Source of the DNA: Leucosporidium creatinivorum
Taxonomy: Eukaryota; Basidiomycota; Microbotryomycetes; Leucosporidiales; Leucosporidiaceae
Assembly (NCBI GenBank): GCA_001600635.1
Contig: BCKL01000002.1
Span: forward strand, 174,458-238,457
DNA: 64,000 nucleotides
Reading direction: 5' to 3'
Position numbers and translations under genes: made by a program. Shown here piece after piece: positions 45,591 through 56,614 of the stretch (the stretch's first letter is position 1; each line of letters begins with the position of its first letter). Under the pieces are notes generated by a model. It saw nothing but the letters and a program-made list of their open reading frames with translations, was not told where the DNA came from and did not search any database.

Positions 45591-48500
45591 TCACCCATAC
45601 CAACTCATCTCCCTCTCCTCCCCCTCGGCCGGCGCCGCTCTCCGTCCGAAGTATCCTCCAACGCGCTCCTGCGTCCCTGTAGGCGAGTAAGGGAGACTGC
45701 CTCCGCGCCTGAACCCTCCGTACCCTACGCTCGCTCCTGGTGTACGATCCCGACTCCTCACTCCCATCGTATGAGGAGGGAGCACCTCATCAGCGCCCGG
45801 CGTCTCCTCGACTCGCCAGCGACCGACTCCCCCTCTTCCACGCTCCGACTCCTCCTCTGCATCCTCCTCACTCAACTCCAGACGACCGACCGCCTCCAAA
45901 TCGTCATAAGCGCTCCCTCGGCTCGGCGTCTGCTCGATGCTCGACGCGCCGAGGCTCGCTTCTCCTTCTCCTTCGCCGTCGCCCGTTCCTCCGGCGGCAC
46001 TAAAGCTCGTAACGCTCGAGCTGGCGGTCGATTGCTGAACAGGAGCGGGTGAGGGAGGTGCCGAGAGGTCGAAGCCGGTGGTGGTGGTCGGCGCCGAAGG
46101 GTTGGCGCGAGAGCGGGAGGAGATATATTGGGTGAAGGTGGGGAGACCGGTGGTTGCTGTGCGAGCGGGGGAGGAGGAGGCGGAGGAGGTGGTCGATGGA
46201 GGGAGGTAGAAGCGCGAGGGATGAGGGTGAGGGACTGGGTGAGAGATGAGTGGAAGGTCGGCGAGGGGGGCGATGGGCGAAGGAGCGATATGGGCGGAGG
46301 TAGGAGTCGATTGGGAGGAGAGAGGTGGGGAGACGACCTCCGTCTTCCGGATGATCCTCGGTGGTGCAGCGCCAAAGCCTCCCATCTCCCCACTCGCCAT
46401 CCTCCTCCCGACCGAGCCTGATCCCGAGCCCGGCGAATAGCTCGTCGAGGGCGCCGCTCCTGGTTCCCTCTCCTCCTCAATCGACAATCGACTCGTCTGT
46501 CGCCTGAGGCTAGTCGTCCTTCCCAAGATCCCGAGCCCACTCGGCGCAGGAGGGCTAGGGCCTGGCAATCCCCTCCCCCCTCCATCGCCAGCGTAAACGC
46601 TGCCCCTCAACGCCCCCAGCTGCTCATCCACCGTCGCCTTACTCATCACCATACTCCCACCCAACGCACTACTCCCCAACTCGGGCCTCGAATCGATGAG
46701 CGAAAGGAAATCATTGATCTCGCCCGAGTCGTCCTCCCTCCCCTCGATGAACCTCTTCGGATCCTTCTCCTCGACCTCAGGCTTTGGCGTCCCCCCTCCT
46801 CCAATCCCCACACCACTCTGAATCCTCCCTCCATACCCATAGCCAAACCCACTTCCACTCCCTCCTCCGCTGCCGAACCTCCCTCCTCCTCTTCCTCGAC
46901 CGAGTGACTCGGGTCCTCCCCATACTCCACTACCGTCGCCACCGGAGATGGAGCCGCCTGACGAGCCTTTGCCGTAAGAGCGAGAGTGAGAGCCTCCCGA
47001 GTAGGAGTAAGGGCGAGGACTGACGCCTGGACCGGAAGAAGGGGAGGGGATTGGGCGAGGGTTGGAGGTAGCTGAGCCGAGGGAGATGCCGACGCCGGAG
47101 GAGGAGGGTGGGGCTGCGGTATTGGCGGTTGTCGAAGGAGAGGGATTCTGACCGGCGGCGAGGGCAGCGCCGACGCCAGCGAGAGGCGAGCCTCGACCGA
47201 CGCTCAAGCCGCTTGGTCCTGCTTGTCCGACTCCCTGCTGCTGTTGTTGCCTTGCGAAGGCGAGACCCAAGCTCGACGAGTTGGTGCGTTGGATGTTGCT
47301 CGTCGGTCCGCTCGGCGACGAAGAGGGCGGCGGCGCTCCTCCTCCTTGGGACATGTAGCTCCCAGCTCGGAAGATGGGCGACGAAGATCCAGAGGTGAAC
47401 GAAGGTCTTCGATTGTGGAGAGGTCCCGCTCCTCCAGCAGGCGAGGACGACAGCCCGCTCGTCGCGCGCTGAATCGCTCCGGGCGCGCCGGTGTAGCTCG
47501 CTCCCCGAGCCCTCGACAGGCTAACGAACGCAGGCTCCACCGTCGCCGCTCCTCCCGCACCAGCGCTGGTGCCATACGCGCTGAAGCGTCCCGAAGAGGA
47601 GTTGCTGGATGGTCGTTCGGCGTTGGTGGGGAGGGAGGAGGACGGGGTTGCTGCGACTCGCTCGACTTGGGCGTTGGGGTTGAGGCCGCTGGGGTGAATG
47701 GGGACGGAGGTGAGGTGGTGGCGGGAGGAGAGGGAGCCGTAGGAGGGGAGAGGAGCGAGGCCGGTGAGCGGGGGGGAGGAGGCGGCGGAAGTTGGAGGGG
47801 AGGGGAAGGCGCGGAAGTGAGACGCTGTAGGGAGAGAGCCGGGCTGTGAGATGTAGAGAAGTTGTCAGCTCGTCGCCTCTGTCGTTCGTAGCGAGAGCAG
47901 ATGGGGAGGACGTGCCCTGCCCTCCTCGGCGGCGCTGTGGAAGCGGTCGACGGTCGGCCGGAAGAAGTCTTCGTCGATAAACCGCGAGCTCAACAACGTC
48001 TCGATGTCCTCGATTGAGAAGTCGGCGTTGAGGCGGTAAGTGACCGAGAGTTGCAGCGACCTAGCGAGATGTGCGCCGAGGCGGAGGTGGGAGAGCGACG
48101 AGGATGGCGAGTGGAAGGGGTGAAGCAGGTCAGCAATCGAACACCAGCCATCTATACACCTCGCCATCTCATCAAAGCGACAACTCACCCCACCGGCGTC
48201 GCCACCACGGGAAACCTAACCGTCTCCGTCGTCCTCGCGCCCTCGACCTCCCCCTCCGTAATCGGCGTCTCGACCCCAATCTCTCCCTCCCCTTCCCCCG
48301 CCTCTCCCAGACTCATCCTACACCCCACTCTCAAACCCCCAGCACCAGTCCCTCCTACCGTCCGCCTCGATTTCGCTAATCGTCGATAGAGCGCCCAGGA
48401 GGGGAGCAGGCGCAGGAGGGTGAAGAGGGAGCGGAAGAGGATTATGGCGTGTTTGTAGACGGAGGGGAGTTCGAGTGAGGGGTTGGTGGTGGAGGATGGT

Positions 48501-49554
48501 GGGGCGGAGAGGTTCGGCGTCGGCGATGCGGAGGGGCTCGGTGAGGAGGATGGCGGGAAGTCGGAGGTCGGAGGAATGAGAGCAAGAGTCCACCGCTCGA
48601 GTACTACAGCTGCCGGTGCTCCCCCTCCGGCCGAGCCTCTCGTCGGCGATCTGACTCCACCAGCAGCAGGTCGATGCGGCGAGGTAGTAGTCGACTGCGG
48701 TCTTGATCCTAAACCCCCTGCACCACCTGCAGCACGCCCACCATTCGCAAGCGAGGGATCGACCCTCACTCGTCTCCCTCGTTGGTCCGAGAGGACGAGG
48801 ACTTGATTGGAGGCGATTTCGGAGGTGTCGAGGAGGATGTCGAGGATCATAGATGGGACTGCTGGGGGCTGGGGTGGTGGTCGGGGTGTTGGCGGGGCGT
48901 GGAGTGAGGGAGATGGAGGTGGAGGCGCGCCGGCGAGGAGCGAGGAGACGGACTTCCACGTCTTGAGTTCGCTGCGAAAGTGGTCCGTTTCGGGTAGCTC
49001 GAGATTGAACTATAATGCGAAGGTCAGCGAGCTGTTCTGTACGTCTACAGCGCCGAGCTTCGGCCGCCCTCGGTCTTCGCTCCGAACTCACCCATTTGTT
49101 CACCTTCTGCTTCCCCTGCGCCGAGCCACGCCTGGTAATACCAGCTCCTACAGCCGTAGCGCTACCTCTCCTCGCCAAGGTGCTCGAAGCCGAAGGGGAC
49201 GCCGAAGTGGATTCGCCGCTGCCATCCAAGCCGGACGAAGGGACCGAGAGGTGGGTCATTCGGGATTGGGAAATGAGGTGGCAGGTCTTGGAGAAGAAGT
49301 GCTGTTTGATGCAAGGTAGAGATCAGCGCTCCTGTAGCTCTATAGGGCGCAGACCGACCCGCATAACAGCGAGTCAGGCGCTAAACGCCCACAATCGGCG
49401 CGGGACCTACCTGAACGATCTGGTCCGCTTTGGCCTGTAGTGGATCAGGCTTCGGTGTAGGTATAGCTGACCGCCGAGCTTCCTCGTCGCCCCTAGTCGC
49501 TAGTCCCATGGCAGGACTGGACGATCCGGGAGGAGGGGAGGCTCGAGAGGCCAT
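45591..49554 (-). CDS. ATG13: Autophagy regulator ATG13
   Basis: ATG13 binds the Atg1 kinase complex and starts autophagosome formation. The ATG at 49554 (MASRASPPPGSSSPAMGLAT) precedes the HORMA domain: DQIVQHFFSKTCHLISQSR, KWFNLELPETDHFRSELKTW, MILDILLDTSEIASNQVLVL, VLERWTLALIP, YKHAIILFRSLFTLLRLLPS and WALYRRLAKS. Then SLQLSVTYRLNADFSIEDIE and SSRFIDEDFFRP follow. The remaining half or more is Ser/Pro/Gly-rich and disordered, as in other Atg13 proteins, and ends REMSWYG. One splice near 47915 is odd: the only workable donors after AAEEGRA are a weak GTCCTC or a GC dinucleotide. The HORMA fold carries Ser/Pro-rich inserts. Confidence 0.9.
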
Positions 49555-49895
49555 CGTCGGACGAGTTGAAGGCCTCTCTGCAGCGCGCAAAGGAGCCTAG
49601 TCGAGTGTAATTGACTTGTAGCTGCTGTTTTTGATGGTGCGGAGCTGTAGGTGATTAGAGGTGGCGCCGACGAGGCTTGTTGACGTGCTGATACGGCGGA
49701 AACGAGTGGGGGCGAGTCGAAGCGCTGGGGTTGGAGCCTGCTGTTGAGAGAGGGGCTGTAGGCGAGTATACTGCAGAGCGCAGTGGGTCTAATATCCTGA
49801 TCGGACGCTTAGTCGGATTTAAAAGGTGCGCGAGGCGAGGCAGTCAGAAGCCACACCCCGAGCACAGCGAGCGGCTGACTCTCCCCCTTCGGCGC
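49555..49895. promoter_or_regulatory. Divergent promoter, ATG13 / glutaredoxin
   Basis: This 341-bp stretch lies between opposite start codons and contains CTGTAG near 49646 and 49756. A GCTGAC followed by a pyrimidine run just before 49896 suggests a 5'-UTR intron on the glutaredoxin side. Confidence 0.5.
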
Positions 49896-51029
49896 ATGCC
49901 TTCACGCCGACGAATCCTCCTCTCTTTCACCTTCGTTTCGCTCGCTCTCATCCTGGCTTCACTCGCTGTACTCCGCCCTAGCGTGTACCGCTCTACGCTC
50001 CGTTCCGCCCTCTCCCACAACTCCACGACTTTGAAGTTGAGCAGCAGCGCTCGACCCTTCTCTTCCTCTCCTTCTTCGCTCTTCAACCAAACCTCGCCCA
50101 AAATGTCTGCCAAGTCTTCCGTCGAGTCTCTCATTGCAGACAACCACCTTGTAGTATTCTCCAAGAGCGTAAGGCCCTCTAATCGACGTTACAGCCGCCC
50201 ACGACCCATGCTGACCAACGCGACGTTCCCTCCCTATCTACCGCTCCAATTCGAACGCGGATGACGTGGAGTATTGCCCGTACTGCGAGCTGACTGCTGC
50301 CCAAATTTCGTAGTCCCATGGCTAACCGTTCGCGCTACAGGCTCCAAGACGAAGGCCCTCCTTACCTCCCTCGGTGAGAAGTATGCTGTCGTCGAGCTCG
50401 ACCAGATCGAGGACGGTAGGTCCAGACTTCTACAGATCATCACTCCCCTGCTTGCTGACCTCTCGCCATCCCGCCCTCCCCCTTCCTCGCCTGCTTTGCG
50501 CCTTCCTCACGAATTCGTCATCGCCGTTTCTCGGTTTCGCCACCATAATCATCACTTTCGACCCTTCCGACTTTCTACATCAAATTAACCACGATACTTG
50601 CACCTCATCATCACAACCGATTCCCCTCCTACTCCTTTAATCCGCCGTAATCTCGAATCTCGGCTCCCTCTCCTCCAGGTTCCGACTGGCAAGCCTACCT
50701 CGGAGACAAGACCGGACAGCGCACCGTCCCCTCCGTCTTCATTGACCAGCAGTTCATCGGAGGTGAGTTGCTGTCTCTTACCTTGGCTCCAGCTTCAGGA
50801 TGAGAGCGAAAGCCGAGAGCCGAGCTGACCCTTTCCGTTCTTCTTCTCCCATTCTGCATCTCAATACCACCTCGCTCGTCTTCACCATCTCTCCTTCCAT
50901 ATTTTCCTCCCCTCTCGCCTACTACCACCCTCTCAAACCGCCTTCATCTCCCACCCCGCAGGCAACTCCGACCTCCAGGCCAAGCACTCCTCGGGCGAGC
51001 TTAAGAAGCTCCTTGGAGCCAAGATGTAG
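49896..51029 (+). CDS. Dithiol glutaredoxin (CPYC), possibly dual-targeted
   Basis: This is a glutathione-dependent disulfide reductase. The N-terminus MPSRRRILLSFTFVSLALIL forms a basic hydrophobic signal or anchor. A second ATG (MSAKSSVESLIADNHLVVFS, near 50104) could start a cytosolic form. The active site YCPYC is assembled from an apparent 13-nt exon (50272-50284) and the next exon, which starts GCTCCAAG at 50341, giving CSKTKALLTSLGEKYAVVEL. The intron between them begins GCGAGC, so a GC-AG intron inside the second Cys codon is needed. A 260-nt intron then leads to GSDWQAYLGDKTGQRTVPSV (the TVP cis-Pro) and FIDQQFIGG, and a last exon gives NSDLQAKHSSGELKKLLGAKM. The stop is TAG at 51027-51029. 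The microexon model is inferred from frame and motif only. Confidence 0.88.
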
Positions 51030-51202
51030 CCTGCTATAGTCTCAAATAGCAACAAGACATCTTTCTCAGTCATCTACACATGACTCCGAGCTGCCTTGAA
51101 ACGCTCCACCTAATTCGAGTCCAGCCAGCTCAAAGGCGGTGAACGCGTCTCGACGTCTCGACTGCTCTTGGCTCTCGCCTCATTCTCGTCTCGTCTCGCA
51201 AG

Positions 51203-52161
51203 ATGCGTGCTGCTCTAGCCAGCGTCACCGCTACTTTCAACAACGCTAGGACAGCCGAGGATACCCCCTTCGCTGTAAAGTTGACCGCGGCTAAGAAGGC
51301 GTGTAAGGTCTTCGAGCTCGTCGAGAGAATAAACGAGCTGTCGGGTGAGTGCTCGCTTCGAAGAGCCTTCTTCTGCTGCTAACTCTGACCTTTACTGTAC
51401 AGGAAATGTCGAGCCGCTGAATGGTGCGTCCACTGCAAGGCTTTAGAGCGCGTCTTGTTCGCTCACCTCCAGCTCACAGAGGATGAGCTCGCTGCTCACG
51501 AGCAGATCGAGAAGGACCATTCGGCCCTCTTGAGGGAGGCCGGAGGACAGGGTGAGCATGTCAGCTGACACTTCTACGACTCCGAGCTGATCCCGTCGCG
51601 TTACAGAAGCCGTAACCCTGGAGACCCTCGCCGCCGGCATCAAGGGCTTGGGCGCCGACATCGCCACCTTCCGCACCGAGAACAAACAGGACTTCAAGGG
51701 CATTGATGAGAGGTTCGATGGCATGGAGAAGAAACTGGAGGAAGCAAGTTGGAGGATGAAGTCCCTGGAGGCTAGAGTGAGTCTGGGTTTAAGGGTGTAT
51801 GTAGGAGACTTGACGAGGCAGATAAGCTGACCTCGATACTTGTACTATCACAGAGCCTCAATTCCGTGGCATCGTACGCCTCCGCCGGGTACCGCCTGGA
51901 GTCGGTCCCATCCTCAACGACTGGAGAAGCCTTCCCCGAGGTCGGCCTTATTGCTGATGAGCTTAGCTGGCATCTTGCTCACCTCCTTCCTCCCCCCACC
52001 TACAGGGCATTACAGAGGCGTTGGATTCCGACGCCCGAGTTCTCGGCCTCAGCAAGAACACCGCCACCGCCTGGCTCGGCCTTTACGGCATCGAGGTGGC
52101 CAGCACCGTCTCCTCCGCCGAGCGCCGCGCCAAGCTCCTCCGTTTCTTGTGTCTCAAGTGA
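51203..52161 (+). CDS. Small coiled-coil protein, unknown function
   Basis: This is a protein of about 230 residues in seven exons. Exon 1 gives MRAALASVTATFNNARTAED and KACKVFELVERINELSG. Middle exons give EDELAAHEQIEKDHSALLRE and LAAGIKGLGADIATFRTENK, then FDGMEKKLEEASWRMKSLEA, a clear heptad-like helix. The last exon gives GITEALDSDARVLGLSKNTA and TAWLGLYGIEVASTVSSAERR, ending LLRFLCLK with TGA at 52159-52161. The splice sites are all standard (GTGAGT/GTGCGT donors, GCTGA-type branches), so this is a real gene. I do not recognise the family; some basidiomycetes carry multicopy coiled-coil genes of this size, but that link is a guess. Confidence 0.75.
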
Positions 52162-52495
52162 AGCAGTGCGTGGATTATGCCCCGATACACCTGCGCGAGC
52201 TAATCCTCATCCTCAGCGGCAGGCGAAAGGTCGGCGTGTAATCTGTTTTCTCTTTGTTGTCGATTCCCTTCTACATAGTTTTTCGGTTTTTGCTGTACTG
52301 CATCTTTCGGCGACGTTCTCGGAGCGAGGACCTGCGGCGAGCTGGTTGAGTGACTTTCGACGCGATTCGAATTCGAAGCGAGCTACCAGCGACTTCCTCT
52401 CTTCGCTCTCCTCGTTCTCAGTCGACTACAGGACCGCGTCACTTCAGCAGCTCTTCAACTAGACTACAGCACAGCTCCATTAGCCTACAGAGCAG
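52162..52495. promoter_or_regulatory. Upstream region of CSE1 with clustered CTACAG motifs
   Basis: CTACAG occurs at 52426-52431, 52464-52469 and 52485-52490, the last ending 5 nt before the ATG. One of them may be a 5'-UTR intron acceptor, but three in 65 bp is more than expected. Confidence 0.45.
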
Positions 52496-55400
52496 ATGGC
52501 CGAACAGCAGCAGCTCGCTGCCATTCTCACGGCGACCCTCTCGCCCGATTCCACCACCCGTCGAGGTGCCGAGCGGGAGCTCTTGAGCGCTCAGGCGCAC
52601 CCTTCCTTCGGACCTCTTGTACTACAGCTCGCTCAGGATGCTACAGCGCAGAAGGCTATCAGGCAGTCTGCAGCCCTGTCATTCAAGAATTGGATCAAGG
52701 CAAACTGGGCGGTGAGTCGCTTCTACAGGGCTGTAGGTGAAACGTTGGAGCTGATGAAGTGCTTCGATGTACATCGTCACAGCTCGAGGAAGCTCCTACG
52801 CCTCTCACCACTGGTACAGCGCAAGGCCTCAAGGATTCCATCGTCTCCATCATGATATCGCTCTCCTCGGAGCCAGCGCTGCAGGTCCAAATCGGCGAGG
52901 CGATTGCCATCATGGCAGAGTCGGACTTCCCTGAACAATGGGAGAGCTTGATTGATGTGAGTAGATCCCGCTGCCGCGCTGTGGAAAGCGCTCGAGAAGC
53001 TGACCCCGCCCGACGGCTTCCTGTAGCAACTGGTCCAACCTCTGAGCCCTACGGATTACGTCGTAAACAATGCTGTGCTGCAGACTGCTCACTCGATCTT
53101 CCGGAGGTGAGCTGCTACTCGAATTGCGACCGCGACTTTGCGTTGGCTGACCATCTCGCTCCCTCCCTCCTTCCTCACAGATGGCGCTCCGAATTCCGCA
53201 CCGACGCCCTCTTCCTCGAGATCAAGTTTGTGCTCGAACGGTTCTGCCAGCCCTACCTCTCGCTCTTCCAGGCAAGTTCTCGGCCCCCCGTCCTCGCCCT
53301 ACGCGTCGCTGACCCTCTCGGGCCATACTCAACAGCAAACCGACGCTCTCTTCTCCTCCCCCTCCCTCACACCCCAACAACACTCCCTCCTCCTCAAGAC
53401 GCTCCTCCTCCTCCTCCAAATCTACCACGACCTCAACTCGCAAGACCTGCCCGAATTCTTCGAGGACCGCCTCGGCGAGTTCATGAACCTCCTGCTCAAG
53501 TACCTCGACTACGTTCCCCCCGCTTCGGTCAAAGCCCCCGGAGCGGATGACGATGATGAGGAGGAGGAGGCGACGGATTTGGAGAAGATCAAGGCCGAGG
53601 TGTGCGAGATTGCTCAGCTTTATTCGTTGAGGTATTTGGATGCCTTTGGGGAGGGAGGATACCTTGGTCCGTTTGTGGAGAGGACTTGGGGACTGTTGAC
53701 CAAGCTCGGTGCGGGAGTCAAGTACGATACGGTGAGCTCTCCTCCTTCTCGGTGCTCGGCGCTCGAAAAGCTGACTCTCCCCTGCTGCACAGCTCGTCGC
53801 CAAGGCTACCAGCTTCCTAGGCGTCGTCGTCAAGATGCCCAGCCAGCGCTCTCTGTTCGAGTCGCAGCAGACTCTCGAGGCCTTCTGCGAGAAGATCGTC
53901 TTGCCCAACATGACCCTGCGGACGTTCGAGGAGGAGTTGTTCGAGGACGATGCGCCCGAGTACGTTAGGAGGGATCTCGAGAGTGCTAGTGAGTGTTTGC
54001 GCACGTTGGAAACAAGGTTGCAGAGGTGACGGTTGTGCCCGCTGCAGACTCGGAGACTCGTCGTCAAGCGGCTTCGGACTTCACCAAGGCTCTTATGGAG
54101 CAGTTCGAGAGCCAGGTCACTGCCATCGTCACTCAATACGTCGGAGCTTACCTTTCGGTGTGTTGTCTTTCCTCAACCCATTCGCAGTGGCTGACCTCTC
54201 TCCGCCTCAACAGCAATACGCCGCCGACCCGGCGACCAACTGGAAGAGCAAGGACACGGCCATCTTCCTCCTCACCTCGATCGCCTCGCGTGGATCGACC
54301 CTGCAGCAGGGAGTCACCTCCACGAACGCCCTCGTCGATGTCATCAAGTTCTTCTCGGACCACATCCTCGCCGATTTGCAGGCCGCTCCTGGTGCTGTGC
54401 ACCCCGTCATTCAAGCGGATGCGATCAAGTTCCTCTACACTTTCCGCAACCAGGTGTGTAGCTCTGCTTCAGGCGATTGAGGGTGAAGCTGACCTGTATC
54501 CTCGCCCACAGCTCACCAAGGAGCAGCTCCTCTCGGTCCTCCCCCTGCTCACTCCTCACCTCGAGAACCCCTCCTTCGTCATCCACACCTACGCCGCCAT
54601 CACCATCGAGCGCATCCTCTTCATCAAGCAGAAGGGCTCGCTCTTGTTCGTCGTCCTGTTCTCGTCGATTTGCGCCTCGCTGACCCGTCTCGCTCGTAGG
54701 TTCGGCCAGGCCGACATCCGTCCTCACGCCGAGGGTATCCTCAACGCTCTGTTCAAGGTCATTGAGAGCGGCGAGACTCCTCAGCAGATCGCGGCCAACG
54801 ACAACTTGATGAAGTGTGAGTTGTCGCGCTCACTGAGCGGTGTCCTCACCCGGCCGAAGCTGACTCCTCTCCCTCCTCGCAGCCGTCATGCGCGTGATCA
54901 TCACCGCGCGCCAGGCGCTCACTCCCATCTACGTTACCGTCCTGTCGCACCTCACTCGCATCCTCGGCGAGATCTCCAAGAACCCCTCGAACCCCAAGTT
55001 CAACCACTTCACCTTTGAGAGTATCTCGGCGCTCGTTCGGTGAGTCCGCACTGCTCTCTCAAGCTGCTTCTCATCGCTGACCCCTACGATCCAACAGCTT
55101 CGTCACCGCCGGCACTCCCTCCACCCTCCCCGAGTTCGAATCCTCCCTGTTCCCTCCCTTCCAAGTCATCCTCCAGCAAGACATCTCCGAGTTCTCGCCC
55201 TTCGTCTTCCAAATCCTCTCCCAACTCCTCGAGCTCCACGACGCCGCCGACTTCCCCGAAGCCTACAAGGCGCTCCTCCCGCCATTGCTCACCCCGACGC
55301 TGTGGGAGAGCAAGGGAAACGTCCCTGCCCTCGTTCGGCTGTTGAGGGCTTTCCTCTCCAGGGGAGCGCAGGATATCGTAGCGGCCAACCAGCTTGCTCC

Positions 55401-56400
55401 TATGTTCGGTGTCTTCCAGCACCTCATCGCCAGCAAGGCCAACGACGCCTATGGCTTTGAGCTCCTCGAGGCCATCTTCGAATACGGCCCTCTGTGAGCT
55501 TGTGCCGTCTCCTCTCTCTACGACCGAGCTGACCTCGTCCCTTAATTACAGCGACTCGATCCGCCAATACATGTCCAACCCCGTCTTCGTGCTCCTCCTC
55601 ACCCGCCTTCAAACGAGCAAGACCGAAAAGTTCTCGCACGGCCTCATTCGCTTCATCTGCTTTGCCGCAGCGATCGAGAAGCCCGGATTGGACGCCGATG
55701 GAGTCATCGCCATGCTCGATGGAGTGCAGCCCCAGCCTGGGTAAGTCTCGAGCGCGTCGAGCCGAGAGACTGACAAGCTGACACTTCGCCGACCGAGCAG
55801 ACTCTTCGCACAAGTCCTCCCCGTCCTTCTCCCCGACATCCAAAAGGCTCCCACCAAGGATCGTAAGATCATTGCTGTCGGACTCGCCAACCTCCTCGCC
55901 AAGAGCAACTCGATGCTCACCCCTCCTTCCATCTCGGCGTGGTACGTTCTGCTCCCCTCCCTCCCTTCTTCGCATTACTAACTCTCTCTGATGCAACAGG
56001 ACACCAACCATGCTCGCCCTGCTCAAGCTGTTCCTCCTCCCCCTCCCTCTCACCAAGAACACGAGCTCCAACGCCGCTGAGGATGAGGTCGAGGTTGCCG
56101 ATCTCGAGGAGACGGGCTACCAAGCTTCCTTCTCCAAGCTCGGAGCTTCGGAGCGCGCGAGGCCTGATCCTGTTGCTCATGTCGCGGAGCCGAGGACTTA
56201 CCTCGCGACGAGCTTGGTGGCTGCTAGTCAGGCGAGGCCGGGACAGGTGAGTTTCTTGAGCCTACTGCGACCTCGAGGAGTCGTCGCTGACCTCCCGCTT
56301 ACTTCATAAACAGATCCGCCCTCTCGTTGAGGCCGTCGGAGCCGAGTTCGCCACTCCCTTCCTCAGCTACCTCTCAGCCAACGGATTCGAGCTCCACTAA
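52496..56400 (+). CDS. CSE1: Exportin CSE1 / CAS (importin-alpha re-exporter)
   Basis: This karyopherin-beta exports importin-alpha from the nucleus with RanGTP. It starts [20 protein letters not shown] with the importin-beta N-terminal repeat ([34 protein letters not shown]). HEAT repeats follow: [91 protein letters not shown] and [21 protein letters not shown]-terminal parts are [60 protein letters not shown] and [13 protein letters not shown]. An acidic insert ([14 protein letters not shown]) lies in the middle as in the family. About 15 introns. The length (about 960 residues) is normal. The stop is TAA at 56398-56400. Confidence 0.95.
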
Positions 56401-56614
56401 TTTCGACGGAGATGACCATTCTGTTTTAGTGAGAGATTGATCTCGCTCGCTGCTATACTATGCGCGGTTTCCTTTGCATCCTCATCGAGTCGGGAGATGT
56501 GAGCGAGAGCTGAGAGACGCCAAGAGTTCTCGCCGAGCAGAGCTCAATGCGAGAGGACCTGTAGACATCGGGGGTACAGCTACTAATGCACAGAGACTAC
56601 TTCCGACTTTCCAA
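56401..56614. other. Convergent intergenic region
   Basis: This 214-bp gap lies between the stop codons of CSE1 and the Sir2-family gene. Nothing else is seen. Confidence 0.5.
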
